From positions 12,816,232-12,880,231 of the forward strand of contig VZSR01003807.1 of the NCBI GenBank assembly GCA_013398615.1: 64,000 nucleotides of DNA. Direction: 5' to 3'. The translations under genes were made by a program, and so were the position numbers. Below the pieces are notes generated by a model that had not been told where the DNA came from, searched no databases, and worked only from the letters and a program-made list of their open reading frames with translations. Positions 1 through 12,158 of the stretch are shown piece after piece; position 1 is the stretch's first letter; the number at the start of each line of letters is the position of its first letter. The DNA is from Brachypodius melanocephalos. Its lineage: Eukaryota > Chordata > Aves > Passeriformes > Pycnonotidae.

Positions 1-2132
1 TCTTATAAAGCTTATGACCTCTTAAGAATAAAAATTATTTTCTTCCTTAATTTATACATTGTAGCCAAGCATCTTCTTGTATCAACAGTATTTTTAAAAT
101 TACTTACTTATTCAAGAAAAAAGCAAGGGTTGTCTGCGCATCTTCTCAAATTAAGACATGCAAAATATTAAAACTTTCCTCCTATCTATGCAGTAATCTG
201 AGTGCAGATGTTTTAAAAGGCCTGAGACATGAGGACCCTTTCAGATATGCAGAGTCAAACGCTCAGACCACATCTTCTGGCTCTGCTGAGCACCACATCG
301 AAGCTAATAACCCCTTACAATGCTGGTAATCCACTGCAGCCTGCTTACCAAGACAATTTCCACCTCCCTGACCTAGGAACTTGGGACCAAACCCAGAACC
401 TCCCTGCCTTGGAATGGTTTTGGTGGCCGACAGAGAAGCCCACTGAAGACTGCAAGAAGCTGGTTTGTTCCACTGCAGCACCACAAAGCTTCTGTACAAG
501 CTTCTAAACAAAAAGCTGATCAACTTATGCCAGATTTATGGATGTTCTACATCATAAAGTGTTATCAAGATTGCTGTCAGGCCGAGCCCTGATTTTCCAT
601 ATTACCTCTTAAAACAAATGTATCGTGCTTCAAAGACACAAGATTCCCTAACATATGTGAGTGAGTCTCACAATTCATGTAAAATCAACAAAAAGTAAAA
701 ACCCCCACTTTGCATCTCATGAAAGTGTAAAATTCTCAGACTACCAACACTTGAAAGTTACACTCTCACAATCTTTTTCCTCTCTATGTCACATTCACCA
801 AATCAAGAACGGGTAAGTGGGCAAGTTTCAAAGAAATCACTGTAACTTAAGTGCTAAATTGCTCTCAAAGCTCCATTAAAAAATGCAACAATGAACAAAG
901 GCACCTGGAGAACCCCAGCTCTGACTTTTCTCGGCACAAATGCAAAAGCATAAACATCTTAATTTCATGAGTAGAAGCTGCTTGTTTGACATGGTATAAC
1001 ATTTAATTCAAAGCAAACTTGACACTGTCTAGATGAGGTAGCTACTCAATATTTTGTTTCGTCCTCATTACTCAGTGTGTAGTCCCAAGGCATTACTTAT
1101 GGAACACCATCCAAATGTCACCCTTGCTACAGAATAATTTATTATATTATGGGCTTCAAAAAGTAAGAATTAAATAGCTGAAACTGGGGTCTGTCAGATT
1201 AGACATCCAAGATTTATTCCCAGGTTGTGTAACCTCTGAGTAAGGTATGAAGACTGTAAGAAATACTCAGGAGTATGAAGTGAAATAATTGTTAGTACTG
1301 CCTGAACTGACAATGGTCTTGGTGCCAAAGGGGCAGAAAGAAAATATATTGCCCTCAAAGGCTACAGCTTTTTTTTGTTCTGGAGGGGAAGGGAGAGCAG
1401 CAGCAGGCACTGCCAAGCAGGTCTGGTTCATCCATGCCCCATCCAGAAGTCACCTCTGTGTTTGGACCAAAGTGAAGCACTTTGTCCTGAGGTTTTGGAA
1501 ATAAGCCCAAAGCAAGCTGTCAATGGGAATCTTCAGAAGCATGCGACTCACCCAAATAATGAGTGGCTTTCCAGTAGGTCACAGCAAGCACCTGTCTCCC
1601 TGAGGACTATTCCTTTCCAACAAAATCCAAAATTCTGCTGCAAACCAGCAAGGCAGTAGAGCTCCTCAAAATTAAGGATGCATCATTTAATTACTTGTAT
1701 AAGCAAAGGCATAAGTCAGTCTAAATCTAGGAACTACTGCTTCTATATCCTCAGTAACACCCACCCCAGACCTGTAATTTCACTTTGCAGTTATGAGACT
1801 TTGGGGGAATCAAATTCTTTCTGCTTACACCTCTGCCTAACTCTGCATCCATTTAATGCATTATTTCCATTAAGCTCGGGAGAGTTTCCAGCCAAGGATA
1901 TTTCTGCTGGAGGCCTGTCCAGAATGGTGCAGCCCAGGATAGCAACCAGTTAAATCTTTTCTAATCCCCACATTCAGAAGCTGTGGTTCACAGCGGCTGG
2001 CATGCAGGAACTGAATAGAGCAGGCAAGCTCATATTTCTCTCACCAGGCCAAATTAATAAAAACAAAACCTGATTTCTCCTTCTCGTTTTCCTATTCTTC
2101 CTGTTCCCCAATATTTTTCCTCTTTCAAACAA

Positions 2133-2146
2133 TTTTTTTTTTTTTT
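2133..2146. repeat. T14 homopolymer
   Basis: A single uninterrupted T run in AT-rich intron. Confidence 0.85.
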
Positions 2147-2931
2147 GTTTGAGAAGCCTAATGTTTGGCTGCCTTCTGAAGAAATGGGCACAGTGACAGA
2201 TGAAAGGCCGTATTCATCGCCTAATTCAGAATAGGGAAAAACCGACTGCTGTGCATTTAAGATTCTAACAACCTTGCAATTTTGTAGAGCCGTTTTCCCC
2301 AACCCGTTCTTTTGAAGAAATCTGCTTTTATTCTGTTAATAACTAACCACAGTTGCAGCAGCATGGATCCGATTAGCAGTTCTTACGCTACAAAGGGGGT
2401 TGGGGGGGAGGCTGTGAACAGGGTTGCCAATTTGTCCACCTGGGTCCCCAGAAGAAAGATTAGACGAGGTGCTTGCTCCTTTCTTCCCCACTTGCTCGCT
2501 GCTCTGCACTAGACAGACCTCTTCAAAGCTCAGCCACTGACTTAATTTCTTTTTTCCCCCTCTAAAGTCTCGTTTAACCACCCCCTCCACATGTTTTGCA
2601 CTCTGTCACTGCGTCCCTCCAAAGTGATGGCGTGAATTGGGATGAGAGGGGTTGGGAGAGGCTGTGGCCACAGCTTGCCAGCACTTGCTCTCACACCTCT
2701 ACAGGGCCTCTGAATTGCTTTTAGATTTTGAAAATTGTATTTTCTTATATTTTTGAAAAAAGTGCCTATGCTCTTTAGGGAATGATCCAGACCCTGCAGT
2801 CATACTGTGTTTTTTGCATTCTGTCCTTTTAATCCTTCCATAAAAATGGTAGTTTTGCTTGCATTTGGACTGAAGTAGAAGATGGTAAAGGGTAGCATGG
2901 ATTTAGTAATCTGTAATTACTGAGGACACAT

Positions 2932-2962
2932 CATTACATGTTTGTAGTAATTACATGTAATG
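2932..2962. repeat. 10-bp inverted repeat beside two TAATTAC motifs
   Basis: CATTACATGT at 2932-2941 and ACATGTAATG at 2953-2962 are exact inverted copies around an 11-bp spacer. TAATTAC occurs at 2914-2920 and again at 2948-2954. Confidence 0.75.
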
Positions 2963-3959
2963 CAAAAAGCATATACTTCAGCAAGAGAAAAACCATGCTC
3001 AAATTTTTTATAAAATGTCAATTAAACAGAACATAAACTGTAATTGATGCAAGTGCTAAATATCTAAAATCTCCTAACAAAGGAGAGGGTAGTATTTTTC
3101 CTTCTATTTCCCTCATTTCTTCCTTCCAGAACTGAAACCTACCCTGCCACACACCTGAAACGTAAAACCTCAGAATTCTATTTAGAGATTTAAACCAAAT
3201 TCCAAAAGAAAGAATTTTTCATTATCAGTGCTCATTTTCTAGACTGTATTTATAACTAGGAGGAGATTTTTTCTCTTAAGCTGTTCTTCATTGTGTCACC
3301 TGCATTCAAGAGCCTGAGAAGCACAACAGATGTAGCAGACATATATTTCTAAATTTTGCCACCTAATAAAAACCTTAACTCCTAACTTTAACATTGCCAA
3401 ATTTTAAACAAACAACTGATCAATTTTCATTTATAATATCTGCAGTGTGAAAACATGCAAGATACAAAAAAAAGGGTGAATGCAATGTGAAATTGCCATT
3501 TCTTATCCATATTTCTTTTCCCTTGATCCAGGTAAGTTTAAGAATTTCTCAGAATCGGGCAGCATTAACTTGGAAGACCATCAACAATGGAGTTTGAGTT
3601 CTCCCTGCTCCTCCCAGCTCTCTCAAGTCTAGCAAGCAGGGAAATTGGAGCAGCACTACGTGGCAATGAGCTATTTAGCTAGTCCTGCCTGCTGCTCCTC
3701 ATACTAGATCACTGTCTCTGATTAAAGAGCATTTTAGTAGCAAAATGTATGTGCTCTCTCTAATACTACCCTCAAAAGGAACAAACCCTCAGCTAATCTA
3801 GTTTTTCTTATTGTGTTATATTGCATATTACACAGCCCTGGTCTCAGCAATTCTCAGGGATGAGGGAGAAAAGGGCAAGTTGAATGCATAAAGGATAAAA
3901 GCACCTTGAGGCAAACCTGCTTCCAAAAACCATTTGGTGGGTCTGATCTCCCTAGAAGA

Positions 3960-4460
3960 CAAGATCTATCATGCCATATTTCATCTTGCCCGACAACGAT
4001 AAGCTCCAAAGACCGGTGTGGAAGCGAAGCAATTCTTCATGTATTTTTAATCAACCGAGAACTTTCATCTGGCGAGCTCCCTCCACAAGGTCACACGCAC
4101 CACGCGCGGCCACGTGCCGCTCATGCAGTTTGCAAACACCAACTCCTATGTCAGCTTCTGTTTGGAAGGGGGAGTATTAACATTAGCAACTCCTGGTTAT
4201 ATCATTTATAAACATGCAGATGTGGATTATTAAAGATTAATGCATTTTGGGATTGGTGTCGGCATTCCGTTTGTCTCACGCCGAAACCAATTCTGTTCTT
4301 CATTAGTCAACGACAACCCACATCACCCTGTTGTGGAAGAGAAATCAAAGGTGCAAGCGTGAATTGAGAATAAGTGATGAAACTGATTACTAAGAAACTT
4401 AACGGCTGTAATCAATCAACACATCACAATAATTTGAGTCCACTGTTATCTGAAGATGGG
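3960..4460. promoter_or_regulatory. Candidate intronic enhancer / conserved non-coding block
   Basis: The left part (4093-4130) packs six CpGs around CACGTG. The right part holds AAACATGC, GGATTATTAAAGATTAATGC (bicoid- and homeodomain-type sites), a pair of inverted CCAAT motifs (4252-4262 and 4281-4291) and several TAATCA/ATTA motifs. No ORF, repeat or exon explains the block. The call is from motif density only. Confidence 0.35.
4252..4291. repeat. Inverted repeat with paired CCAAT boxes
   Basis: ATTGGTGTCGG at 4252-4262 and CCGAAACCAAT at 4281-4291 are inverted copies matching at 10 of 11 positions around an 18-bp spacer. Each arm carries an NF-Y-type CCAAT core, in opposite orientations. 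Confidence 0.6.
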
Positions 4461-5439
4461 GAACAAACAGAAAAGCTTGCTGACGGAGTGAATTGTTCTT
4501 TTGTGTTTGCTTTCTAAAAACCCACTTTGCAATTTGACTTCCCTATCTACCTACAGAGCGATGCTGTCAAAGGGCTGTTCAAATCTTTCAAGTCACAGTT
4601 CAAGCTGCATGAATTTTGTCTCTAAGGAGGAGAAAGGATATCTTGCTTTTCATTAATTTTTTAAAAAAAATTATCTGGAGATAGTGAAAATGTTCTTCTT
4701 TTGAGGCACAGAATTAATTCAGGCCATATTTGCAATTGTTCAGACTCCTTCTTCTAAGGAGGGACACACCACGTATCTGTCTAGTCAAGTCTGACACTAA
4801 CTATGAAGCATGAAGGCCACTTTAAATATCTCTCATGGCAGTGACACATAGTCCACTGAAAAACTGAAAACTGCAGCAGCCTATCCCATGACAGAAACCA
4901 AACACCTTATGACATTTATGCTCTATTTTATCTAGGTATAACAACCATCTGTCAACAACAACAAAAACACACTGATGCAGACGTGAGAGACTTTTCCCAT
5001 TTGCTCATCAATCACTGCTTAGTATTGCAAGGGACAAGGGAGTGAGCGACAACCTTTTAATTTATTATAAAACACAAATTAATGCCCTATTTGCCAACAC
5101 AAAGAAAGAGAGACAATCTACATTTGTGTAGCCAAATAATGACAGAATAAAAACCCCCAAACACACAAAACCAAACACACATCACTTTAAATTTGACAAA
5201 AACATAAGCAGCTTGAGAAGAAAAAAGTTATAAAGAAATGCATAGATAAATGATCAAATGTAAACAATAATTGTCCAAGGCTGGCCTTAAAACATACATC
5301 TAAAACTAGCAACAAACATACCTGTCAAATCTTGGCCGCTGTGGTTGAGTATATTTGAATTTTGTTACACAAAGCAGAGCACATGCATAATTATGCAAAT
5401 ATGTTAATTGGATTTCAACGGCCCTCATACTCTAGCTGG

Positions 5440-5745
5440 ATTTGTACCAGCAGGGTGCTACCAGTGACTCACAGAGCTACAAGAAGTGGCCTGTGTATGT
5501 GTGCTGCCACAGTGTCCAGAGCAGCAGATGCCCCACCACGCTGGCTGCTCAGCCATTGCCAGGATGGTGGAAACAGGCCTGGCAGGAATCAGCAAAGAGG
5601 ACAAACCAGACATGGGGCAGAGCACAGCTATGGGGATGGGAACACCACTGATCTGGCCATCTGTGGGAGGGTGCTGGACAACTCTCAGCACAGGACCCTT
5701 CAGGGTGTTCAGTCTATAGGGCAGAAATGTTTCGCGCTGGCTTAA
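5440..5745. other. GC-rich segment, unassigned
   Basis: This 300-bp segment is clearly richer in G and C than its flanks and is therefore open in several frames on both strands. The longest frame gives 127 residues on the plus strand, with no recognised family. Several overlapping frames with equal openness argue for base composition rather than coding. It may be an old transposon remnant. Confidence 0.25.
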
Positions 5746-6732
5746 GACAGCAATTAAACACTAAAACTGCAATGTGTGACTGTGAAATATAAACACTGAT
5801 ACACCAGATATTAAACAAGTGAAACCACTTGAAACTAAACCCCATAAACTGGCCATAAAAAATAACCACCCAGGGCAGGAGATTTTTTTTTGTGATTTAC
5901 TGTTTTTGTATCTGATGCTTAACTTTGGGCCAATAAAAACCAGCAGGTTGATGTTGGTGGAATATGAAACCCTCTGAAAACATTATGAAAACTGAACAGG
6001 AGGAACTTGAACAGCGTGTCTGTGTCTCTTTTCACCTCCTGCACCTGTTCTAGAAAGACCACCTCTGCAGAGAAGGACACCTCCCTGATCTCTGGCAACA
6101 TGGTAAGTATGACAGGAGTTTTTATAGTGCCTTTTGTAGCATAGGCTCCCTCATGAAACCTGATTGAGACTATTTAGTTATTTCATGAAGCCTTGAAACA
6201 ACAGATTATTCATCAGTTGTGACCTGGGCTGAATTCTAATAGGTATCATAGGCTAGATGCTCCCTGTGCTAGAAGCAATGCCTTGAGCTAGAGTGCTTTA
6301 CAATTTGCCTATTTTTTCATCCTCTGAAAAGATAGAAACACTCTAAATGTTGTTCAAACCATTCAAAAGAAAGGGTTTTAAACTAGTACAATGTGAAACA
6401 TTCACATATTTCATTTGTACGCACTCTAAATTTGCAAAACTGCTGATTAGATATTTTGTGCACTAGAAGTGATTAAGAACATAGCTACGTCAATGGCATT
6501 TTGTGTTTTGGCTTTTTTCTGGTCTGGATGCCAATGAACAGCATGCATCTTCCTTGCAACAAGCTGTTGCGAGATTTTTGCCTCCAGAGAAGCCAAGGGA
6601 GAAACATTGATAGATGTGTTAAAATAATCTTTCTAGACAGGGAGATCATATCCATTTTACAAGGATATAATCCCCTCTTGTTTCGCACTTACTTTGGGGC
6701 ATTTAAAACTTCAACAAAAAGCACAGTATTAC

Positions 6733-7657
6733 AAATTCATAGATTCATACATTTGTTTGGGTTGGAAGGGATCTTAAAGTTCGCCTGGTTCCAACCCTCC
6801 TCCTCCCTGTCATGGGCAGAGACACATTCCACTAGACCAGGTTGCTCAAAGCCTCACCCAACCTGGCCTGGAACACTTCTAGGGATGCGGCATTGACAGA
6901 TTCTCTGAGCAACCTGCTCCAGTGCCTCACTACTCTTACAGTGAAGAACTTCTTCCCAATATCTAATATAAACCTCCTTTCAGTTTAAAGCCATTCCCCT
7001 TTGACCTATTACTCATGTCCTTTTAAACAGTTCCTCTCCAGCCTTCCTGTAAGCCACCTGTAAGTGCTAGAAGGCTGTCTGCCTTAAGATCTCCCTGAAG
7101 CCTTCTCTTCTTCTGGCTGAACAACCTCAGTTCTCTCAAGCTGTCTTCTAGAAGAGGTGCTCCAGCTCTCGTCACCTTTCTGGCCCTTCCCTGGACCCGT
7201 TCCAGCTTAGGTTCTGCTTGTGTTGGGGATCCCAGAGCTGGATGCAGAACTTCAGGTAGGGTCTCACCAGAGCACAGCAGATTTGCAGAATCCCTTCCCT
7301 CACCCTGCTGGCCATGCTGGTTTTGGTGCAGCCCAGGTCAAGGTTGGCTCTCTGGGCTGCAGGTGCACACTGCTGGGTCATGTTGAGCTTCTCCTCCACC
7401 AACACCCCCAAATCCTTCCCCTCAGGGCTGCTCTCAATCCATTCTCTGCCCAGTCTGTATCTGTTGGGATTGCCCTGACCCAGGTGCAGAACCTTGCACT
7501 TGGCCTTGATGAACCTCATGAGCCTGCCCAGGTCCCTGTGGATGCCATCCCTTCCCTCCGTGTGCCAAGTGCACTGCACAGCTTTGTGTCATCGGCAAAC
7601 TCGCTGGGGGTGCACTCGATCCCACTGGCCATGTCACCCACAAAGACATTAAACAGT
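6733..7657 (-). mobile_element. CR1 LINE fragment, 5'-truncated, minus orientation
   Basis: The plus strand reads the antisense of a CR1 3' end. It begins with a diverged octamer tail (ATTCATAG ATTCATAC) and then GTTTGGGTTGGAAGGGATC, and runs into the antisense of the CR1 3' UTR and the reverse-transcriptase C-terminal region. The far end contains the typical CR1 antisense sequence CATCGGCAAACTCGCTGGGGG. The copy stops near 7657, so it is 5'-truncated as most avian CR1 copies are. CR1 moves by target-primed reverse transcription. This copy is inactive. Confidence 0.93.
7172..7579 (-). pseudogene. Decayed CR1 ORF2 reverse-transcriptase C-terminal fragment
   Basis: The minus strand stays open for about 135 codons with the hallmark CR1 residues KCKVLHLGQGNPNRYRLG, then DLGVLVEEKLNM, ASRVREGILQICCALVRPYL and LWDPQHKQNLS. 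These lie after the catalytic palm motifs of the polymerase, and the FADD-type catalytic motif is not included. The frame is lost after the WNGSREGPER stretch, and the endonuclease and most of the polymerase are missing. It is a remnant with no expected activity. Confidence 0.88.
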
Positions 7658-7816
7658 GTTTATCACTTTCATATGGTAGTCTTCTCTCCCTCAAATAATA
7701 TTTAAAAGAGGTCCAATGCCATACAACTTACAAATAGTGGTGGTTCACTGGGTAAGTATGCGGAATAGCTCAACGCCAAGGAAAAGATTTTTCCAAATTC
7801 TTTCTTAAAACAAGAT

Positions 7817-7844
7817 CTACAGTAAAACGATTGTTTTACTGTAG
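7817..7844. repeat. Perfect 12-bp stem hairpin
   Basis: CTACAGTAAAAC at 7817-7828 and GTTTTACTGTAG at 7833-7844 pair perfectly around a 4-base loop, about 160 bp beyond the CR1 insertion. The stem is too short for a microRNA precursor. Confidence 0.8.
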
Positions 7845-8477
7845 TATCTCCTGGGAACTGGTTCAACTGATAGCCTTCTCTTTTATAAGGCATGAAAGAA
7901 AGCATCCTTCCTATTCAGATTGCTCCAGTGTAATGTCCCTTTGGACTATGGTAGACTACTGCTCATGTTTTCCTTCTCGCAGCATTTTAGTCACACACAC
8001 ATTGACTAACGCACACCAAGACAAGATTTCCTTACTGTTCCAATTGGGTATCCCATTTCCCTCTTCCTCCTCTTTTTTTGCCTAGAGTGCTGGCTGTAAC
8101 GCTGTAATTCTCATGGACCCTGGAATTCAAGCCAGCCAGCTGATCAATACAGGTGTGGAAGACCTCCAGGTTTGCCGAGAGTAAAGTTTAACACTGAATG
8201 GATTACATCCATTGATTCACATAATTATCACAATTAAAATTTGGGCTGTTTCTAATCAGGAGAGGATACTGAGTGGTTAGCATAAATTAGGAAGATTGGC
8301 AATAACAATCTAAGCCAGAGTATCCACAAATGGATTTCTTTCTGAAAATTGTAACTTCATCTGTATCCAAGCTCCTCAGTGAAAGAAGAAAAAATTGTAA
8401 TAAAAACAACAATGTACTTGATGCTTAACAGAGTGAAAGTAAACTTGTTTCTTCATAAAGTACATGGAATGTCTTAA

Positions 8478-8561
8478 AAGCACAAGTCAAAATACTGATT
8501 TATACAAGCACAAGTCAAAATACTGATTTATTAAAGCAGAAGTCAAAATACTGATCCATGT
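8478..8561. repeat. 28-bp tandem repeat, three copies
   Basis: Three head-to-tail units begin at 8478, 8506 and 8534, each carrying the core AAGTCAAAATACTGAT. Units one and two differ only at their last bases. Unit three has one internal change and a diverged end. This is a young local duplication, not a known satellite. Confidence 0.92.
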
Positions 8562-8916
8562 AAAAAAAATGACATATTTCTAAAGGCAGCATTTGCTATT
8601 CATTATTAGCATAGCATACCCTTCTCTTCTACATAGATACAAATTGCTGTAGGGGTTTAAAAATAATAGAATCTATTAACTTGTACAAAATCTGCTTGTC
8701 CATCGTGGGTTAAGGGATTCCTGGCCTATCAGCAATCTTTCACAGAACTCTTAATATTAAAAAAATTTTGCTGCTTACACCGCAAGGGAAAAAGAGCTGA
8801 CAAAAGCCTTTGGCCAGTGAGATCAAAATTGGGGATGGGGGAAGAAAGGGGAGCTTAGCTTATTTACATTTTTGCTTTGTTAGTAAACTGGAATTGTTAG
8901 AACAGGAAGGAAAGCG

Positions 8917-8940
8917 GAAAAAAAAAAAGAAAAAAGAAAA
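8917..8940. repeat. A-rich low-complexity tract
   Basis: Twenty-four bases of A with isolated G. Confidence 0.85.
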
Positions 8941-8992
8941 GTGAAATTAACAGCCACTGAATCTTCTGGCAACAGCAGTGCATTTTGATATG

Positions 8993-9004
8993 TGCTGCGT
9001 CAGC
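8993..9004. promoter_or_regulatory. MAF/AP-1-like site TGCTGCGTCAGC
   Basis: The 12-mer differs from the MAF recognition element (TGCTGAGTCAGC) by one base. It is a single motif with no cluster around it, so support is weak. Confidence 0.22.
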
Positions 9005-10221
9005 TTCCACTAATGGTTTAGGGTTGAATCAAGCACAGTTCAAGACCCAAAGCAGTGCAGGGCATCACATCTCATTCTTTGGAAGAATATGTACCCTAAT
9101 TATAAAGATGGCTACAAAATAAAGAGATCGGGATTTCCAGCAAAACAGAGTAATTACCTACTTAATAGGAAATCATAATGTCATTTTGAAGCAGTAGAAA
9201 TCATACTAGAGTAGGATTTCAGCCCTGTAATGAATATACATCTGAACAAGAAGTGTTCCCATTTTGAGAGAAAACTACCTTTCTGAATAAAATCCACCCA
9301 AGTTGCTTTTTCTGCTCTTAGGAGTTAATCTCCCTGGTCTATTCTGGTAATGTGAAGGGAAACAAAGGCCGTATATGCATGTGCCACTTACCACACAAAA
9401 TATCCATCCAGTATTTCAGAGAGCACAGGAAGGAAATGCCCACTGAGCTAGGGACGTGCCAATGTCAGTGCAGCCTGTGCCAGGCTGTTCTGTGAAATTT
9501 GTGGCGTGCAGCAGAAAGCAATGCGGGGTGGCAGGCTTACGGAGGGGTGCGGAGACAGCTTAAACAGGCAGGGGAAGAGAATCAGCCATTTGGGAGCTTT
9601 AATAGAGGGCTGTTTGTTTGTCTGCCCTTTTGATGTTAAATTAGTTTTCAATTTTGTTGCAAGGAAGGAGCCATTGGGAAAAGGATGCTTCTCTTCCAGT
9701 AAACCCTGGGAAAGCAACACCTTTATTTTAATGGTCTTCCCACCAAGAACCCCCTGCAACATTTTGGCTTTCCCTAGCCATAGCTATCAGCAACACAACA
9801 GCTGCTCATTTTACAATGACTTGCTGGAGAGAGAATGATTGAAAGAGCCAATCTATGTCACATTGAGAAACTGTGGCACAACATCGCAGGAGGTAATAGG
9901 AGAGGAATGAGGTCAGAACAAACAAGGGTAGGGTTAGAACACAGAAGAAAATAGCAGAGAACAAAATTATTAAAGGCAAGGTGCTGTACTACACAATCTA
10001 TGTTTAAAAACGTCTATAACCTGACTGCTGCAAACAGCCACAGAAATGCAAACAAGCTCTGTGTTACTTTTTCTTAGGGTCTCACGAACGCAGCTGATGA
10101 TAAAAGCTACCAAAGTCCTTGTAATGAAGAACAATGCAGCGAACACACTCTGGTGAAAGCACAGTCTAATTCATATGGCTTGAAAGCCCCAGCACCCCGC
10201 AGCATCCCTCTAACACAGGGC

Positions 10222-10229
10222 TTTAAATA
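10222..10229 (+). promoter_or_regulatory. TATA-like box ahead of the candidate antisense exon
   Basis: TTTAAATA sits about 30 bp upstream of the CpG-enriched open segment that begins near 10255. That is the normal distance from a TATA box to a start site. The call is inference from spacing alone. Confidence 0.22.
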
Positions 10230-10254
10230 GCAGTCTTGCTCCTGTTTTTTGTAG

Positions 10255-10541
10255 CTCGAGAAAGAAGCAGCAGCAGCAGCAGCAGTGATGTTACCGCAGC
10301 TGCCCGGCTGCCCTCCGGAGACCGCTGCCTTAGCTCAAGCCTGGGAGTTCACCTTTAGCCAGCGCTGCAGAGACCAGAACCTTGTCTGTGACAGGGAAAC
10401 AGTGCAGGGTGATTTTGATTTAGCACCATTCATAAAAATCCTTCCTGAGAAAGAATTGCTTTTGTGTTACTGCAGCAGACCAGAAAACCACCGTGCAAAA
10501 TGGTGGCACAGTTTGTATGTAGAGACAATGCTTTTCACTAG
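10255..10541 (+). other. Candidate exon antisense to ARID1B (possible first exon of an unknown transcript)
   Basis: This 287-bp segment stands out from its AT-rich surroundings. It holds seven CpGs, a short CAG repeat, and an open frame from CTC at 10255 to the end (about 95 codons; first ATG at 10288 with G at -3). It ends in a consensus donor ACTAG/GTGAGT, just before the frame would stop. It is preceded either by an acceptor-like CTCCTGTTTTTTGTAG or, alternatively, by a TATA-like TTTAAATA at 10222 at promoter distance. I do not recognise the predicted peptide (MLPQLPGCPPETAALAQAWE at its start). It could be a lncRNA exon, a lineage-specific coding exon or chance. It lies about 1.6 kb from the ARID1B exon on the opposite strand. 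Confidence 0.3.
10268..10285 (+). repeat. (CAG)6 trinucleotide repeat
   Basis: Six uninterrupted CAG units lie within the candidate plus-strand exon. In the open frame they are read as GCA and would encode alanines. Short tracts like this are often polymorphic. Confidence 0.9.
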
Positions 10542-12151
10542 GTGAGTTATAAAAATGAGCTTTTGGGGCTCATCTGGAGCAATGAAGTGACTCTGACCCT
10601 GACCTCTGAGCCCACATCCCTTTTATTTTTACCCCATGGGGGTCAGGTGGTTTCATAAAAGTTATTACTCTCCCCCTACACACTTACGCTCATCCTTACA
10701 TATCATGGCTACAATAAAGCTATTTTCAGTGTCACAACATTTTTTCCCTATTCAGCAATCAGGCTGCTAAAATGCCAATCCATTTACTCACCTTAATCTG
10801 ATAGTGGCAAAATGTTACCCTTCCAGCCAGGTGAACTATCTGGCTTCACTCCACAACAGACATGGATTTCTACATCAAATCCTGGGAAACACAAAGCTAC
10901 CACACTGCATACAATGCAAATACTCTGTTCCCACTATTTCTGCTCCACCTGAGCATGTGCTGCCAGTCAGAGCGGCTGGAAAGAAAGAACTGCAGGGCAT
11001 GCACACAGCATCAGGGCTCAACATGCTCAGGCCACATTTAGTACTAAACATTCCTGTGTGCACTGAGTCTTACTTCCCTCTGCTTATCTAGTTTAACTTC
11101 TGCAGACAAACAGGCAGGAACATTTTACACAGATACCTTTGTATCAAATACCAAAACTCATGCTACCCTCTGAATTTTAACCAGCATTTGGTTTACAGCA
11201 ACACTCAAATCACCTAACAAAAAGGCACCTCTGCTTTTGTTTCTTTTAACTGAGCTCCACGTTTATTATTTTGTGGTTTTGTCAGCAACTGATGTTATCC
11301 CTAGGGTAATGTCAGCACTCTCCTACTCTTAGGAATTCCCCTAGTATTCAAAATGTCAAGAGATAATAAAAAACTTGAGCATCAGAAAGAGAATGAATTC
11401 ACCTGGAATACTAAATACAAATTGCTGCCTGACCCCTTGGAGTAAATAACATGCCAGATGGGTGGGGATAAGGTAAGGTAGGAACTGAAGCTAATGTATG
11501 CCATTTTTTTCTTCTGGCTATCTTAACAGATTTCCACAAATTTCTGAATATACATGACTGTGTGTCATACTCTAAATTGCACAAGAGAGCGAGTGGCAAG
11601 CCTTCCACTGGTATTCCAATTACTACTGGTCGGGCTGAATCCCTAGTAACTTGTTAATCTTTGCAAATATTAAGAAATATCTCATACAGTATTCTGTATT
11701 CATGTCCAAAATTACATTGCCACAATACAGAGTCAGAAAATCTCTGGCTCATCCTGCAGGTCTGTAACCACCATTCAAGCTCAAGAGCCAAACCCAACAA
11801 AAATACACAGTTAGAACAAAAAAAGGACTGTAAATAATCGAGATAAGTATGTGACAAATGACACACCATTACAAACCAAATACAAAGACTATAATTAAGT
11901 ATTTGCATTGGTTAGTGATAAAGACATTTATCAAGCACCTATGTGGAGTCAAATTCGGCACTTTGAGCATTCTGAGGGCTTGGCAGCTGAAGTTTAGACT
12001 GAATTTACCCCTGCTCCAAGTATGCGTTTTTTTCAGAAAAAGGCCCTGAAAATGCAGGATCCTCAGAAAATAAATTATTTCAGGATACGGGAGTATTTAT
12101 TTATGTATTTAAGAAACCTACCAATTGGTTCAATTTTGTTCGTCAGAACAA

Positions 12152-12158
12152 ACTTACC
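12152..12158 (-). other. 5' splice site (donor) of the ARID1B exon
   Basis: The minus strand reads ATTCCAG/GTAAGT, a full match to the U1-binding consensus, with GT at 12156-12157. Reading through it would append about 26 unrelated residues before a stop, so splicing here is required for a normal product. Confidence 0.9.

Larger units (their letters stand above)
1..12157 (-). other. ARID1B: ARID1B downstream intron (5' part of that intron)
   Basis: This stretch lies 3' of the exon in gene orientation. I found no ARID1B exon in it; the next expected peptide (SQMPPQPPGSQSES in human, from memory) was not seen. Apart from the entries listed separately it is AT-rich non-coding DNA with only short scattered ORFs of no recognisable family. 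Segments 1-2900, 4500-6700, 7850-8450 and 10550-12150 hold nothing I can assign, except a GC-richer stretch near 5440-5745. Confidence 0.8.

Noticed and set aside
5362..5745. 127-codon plus-strand frame as a gene
   Set aside because: At least three other frames in the same 300 bp are equally open on both strands, which points to GC content rather than coding.
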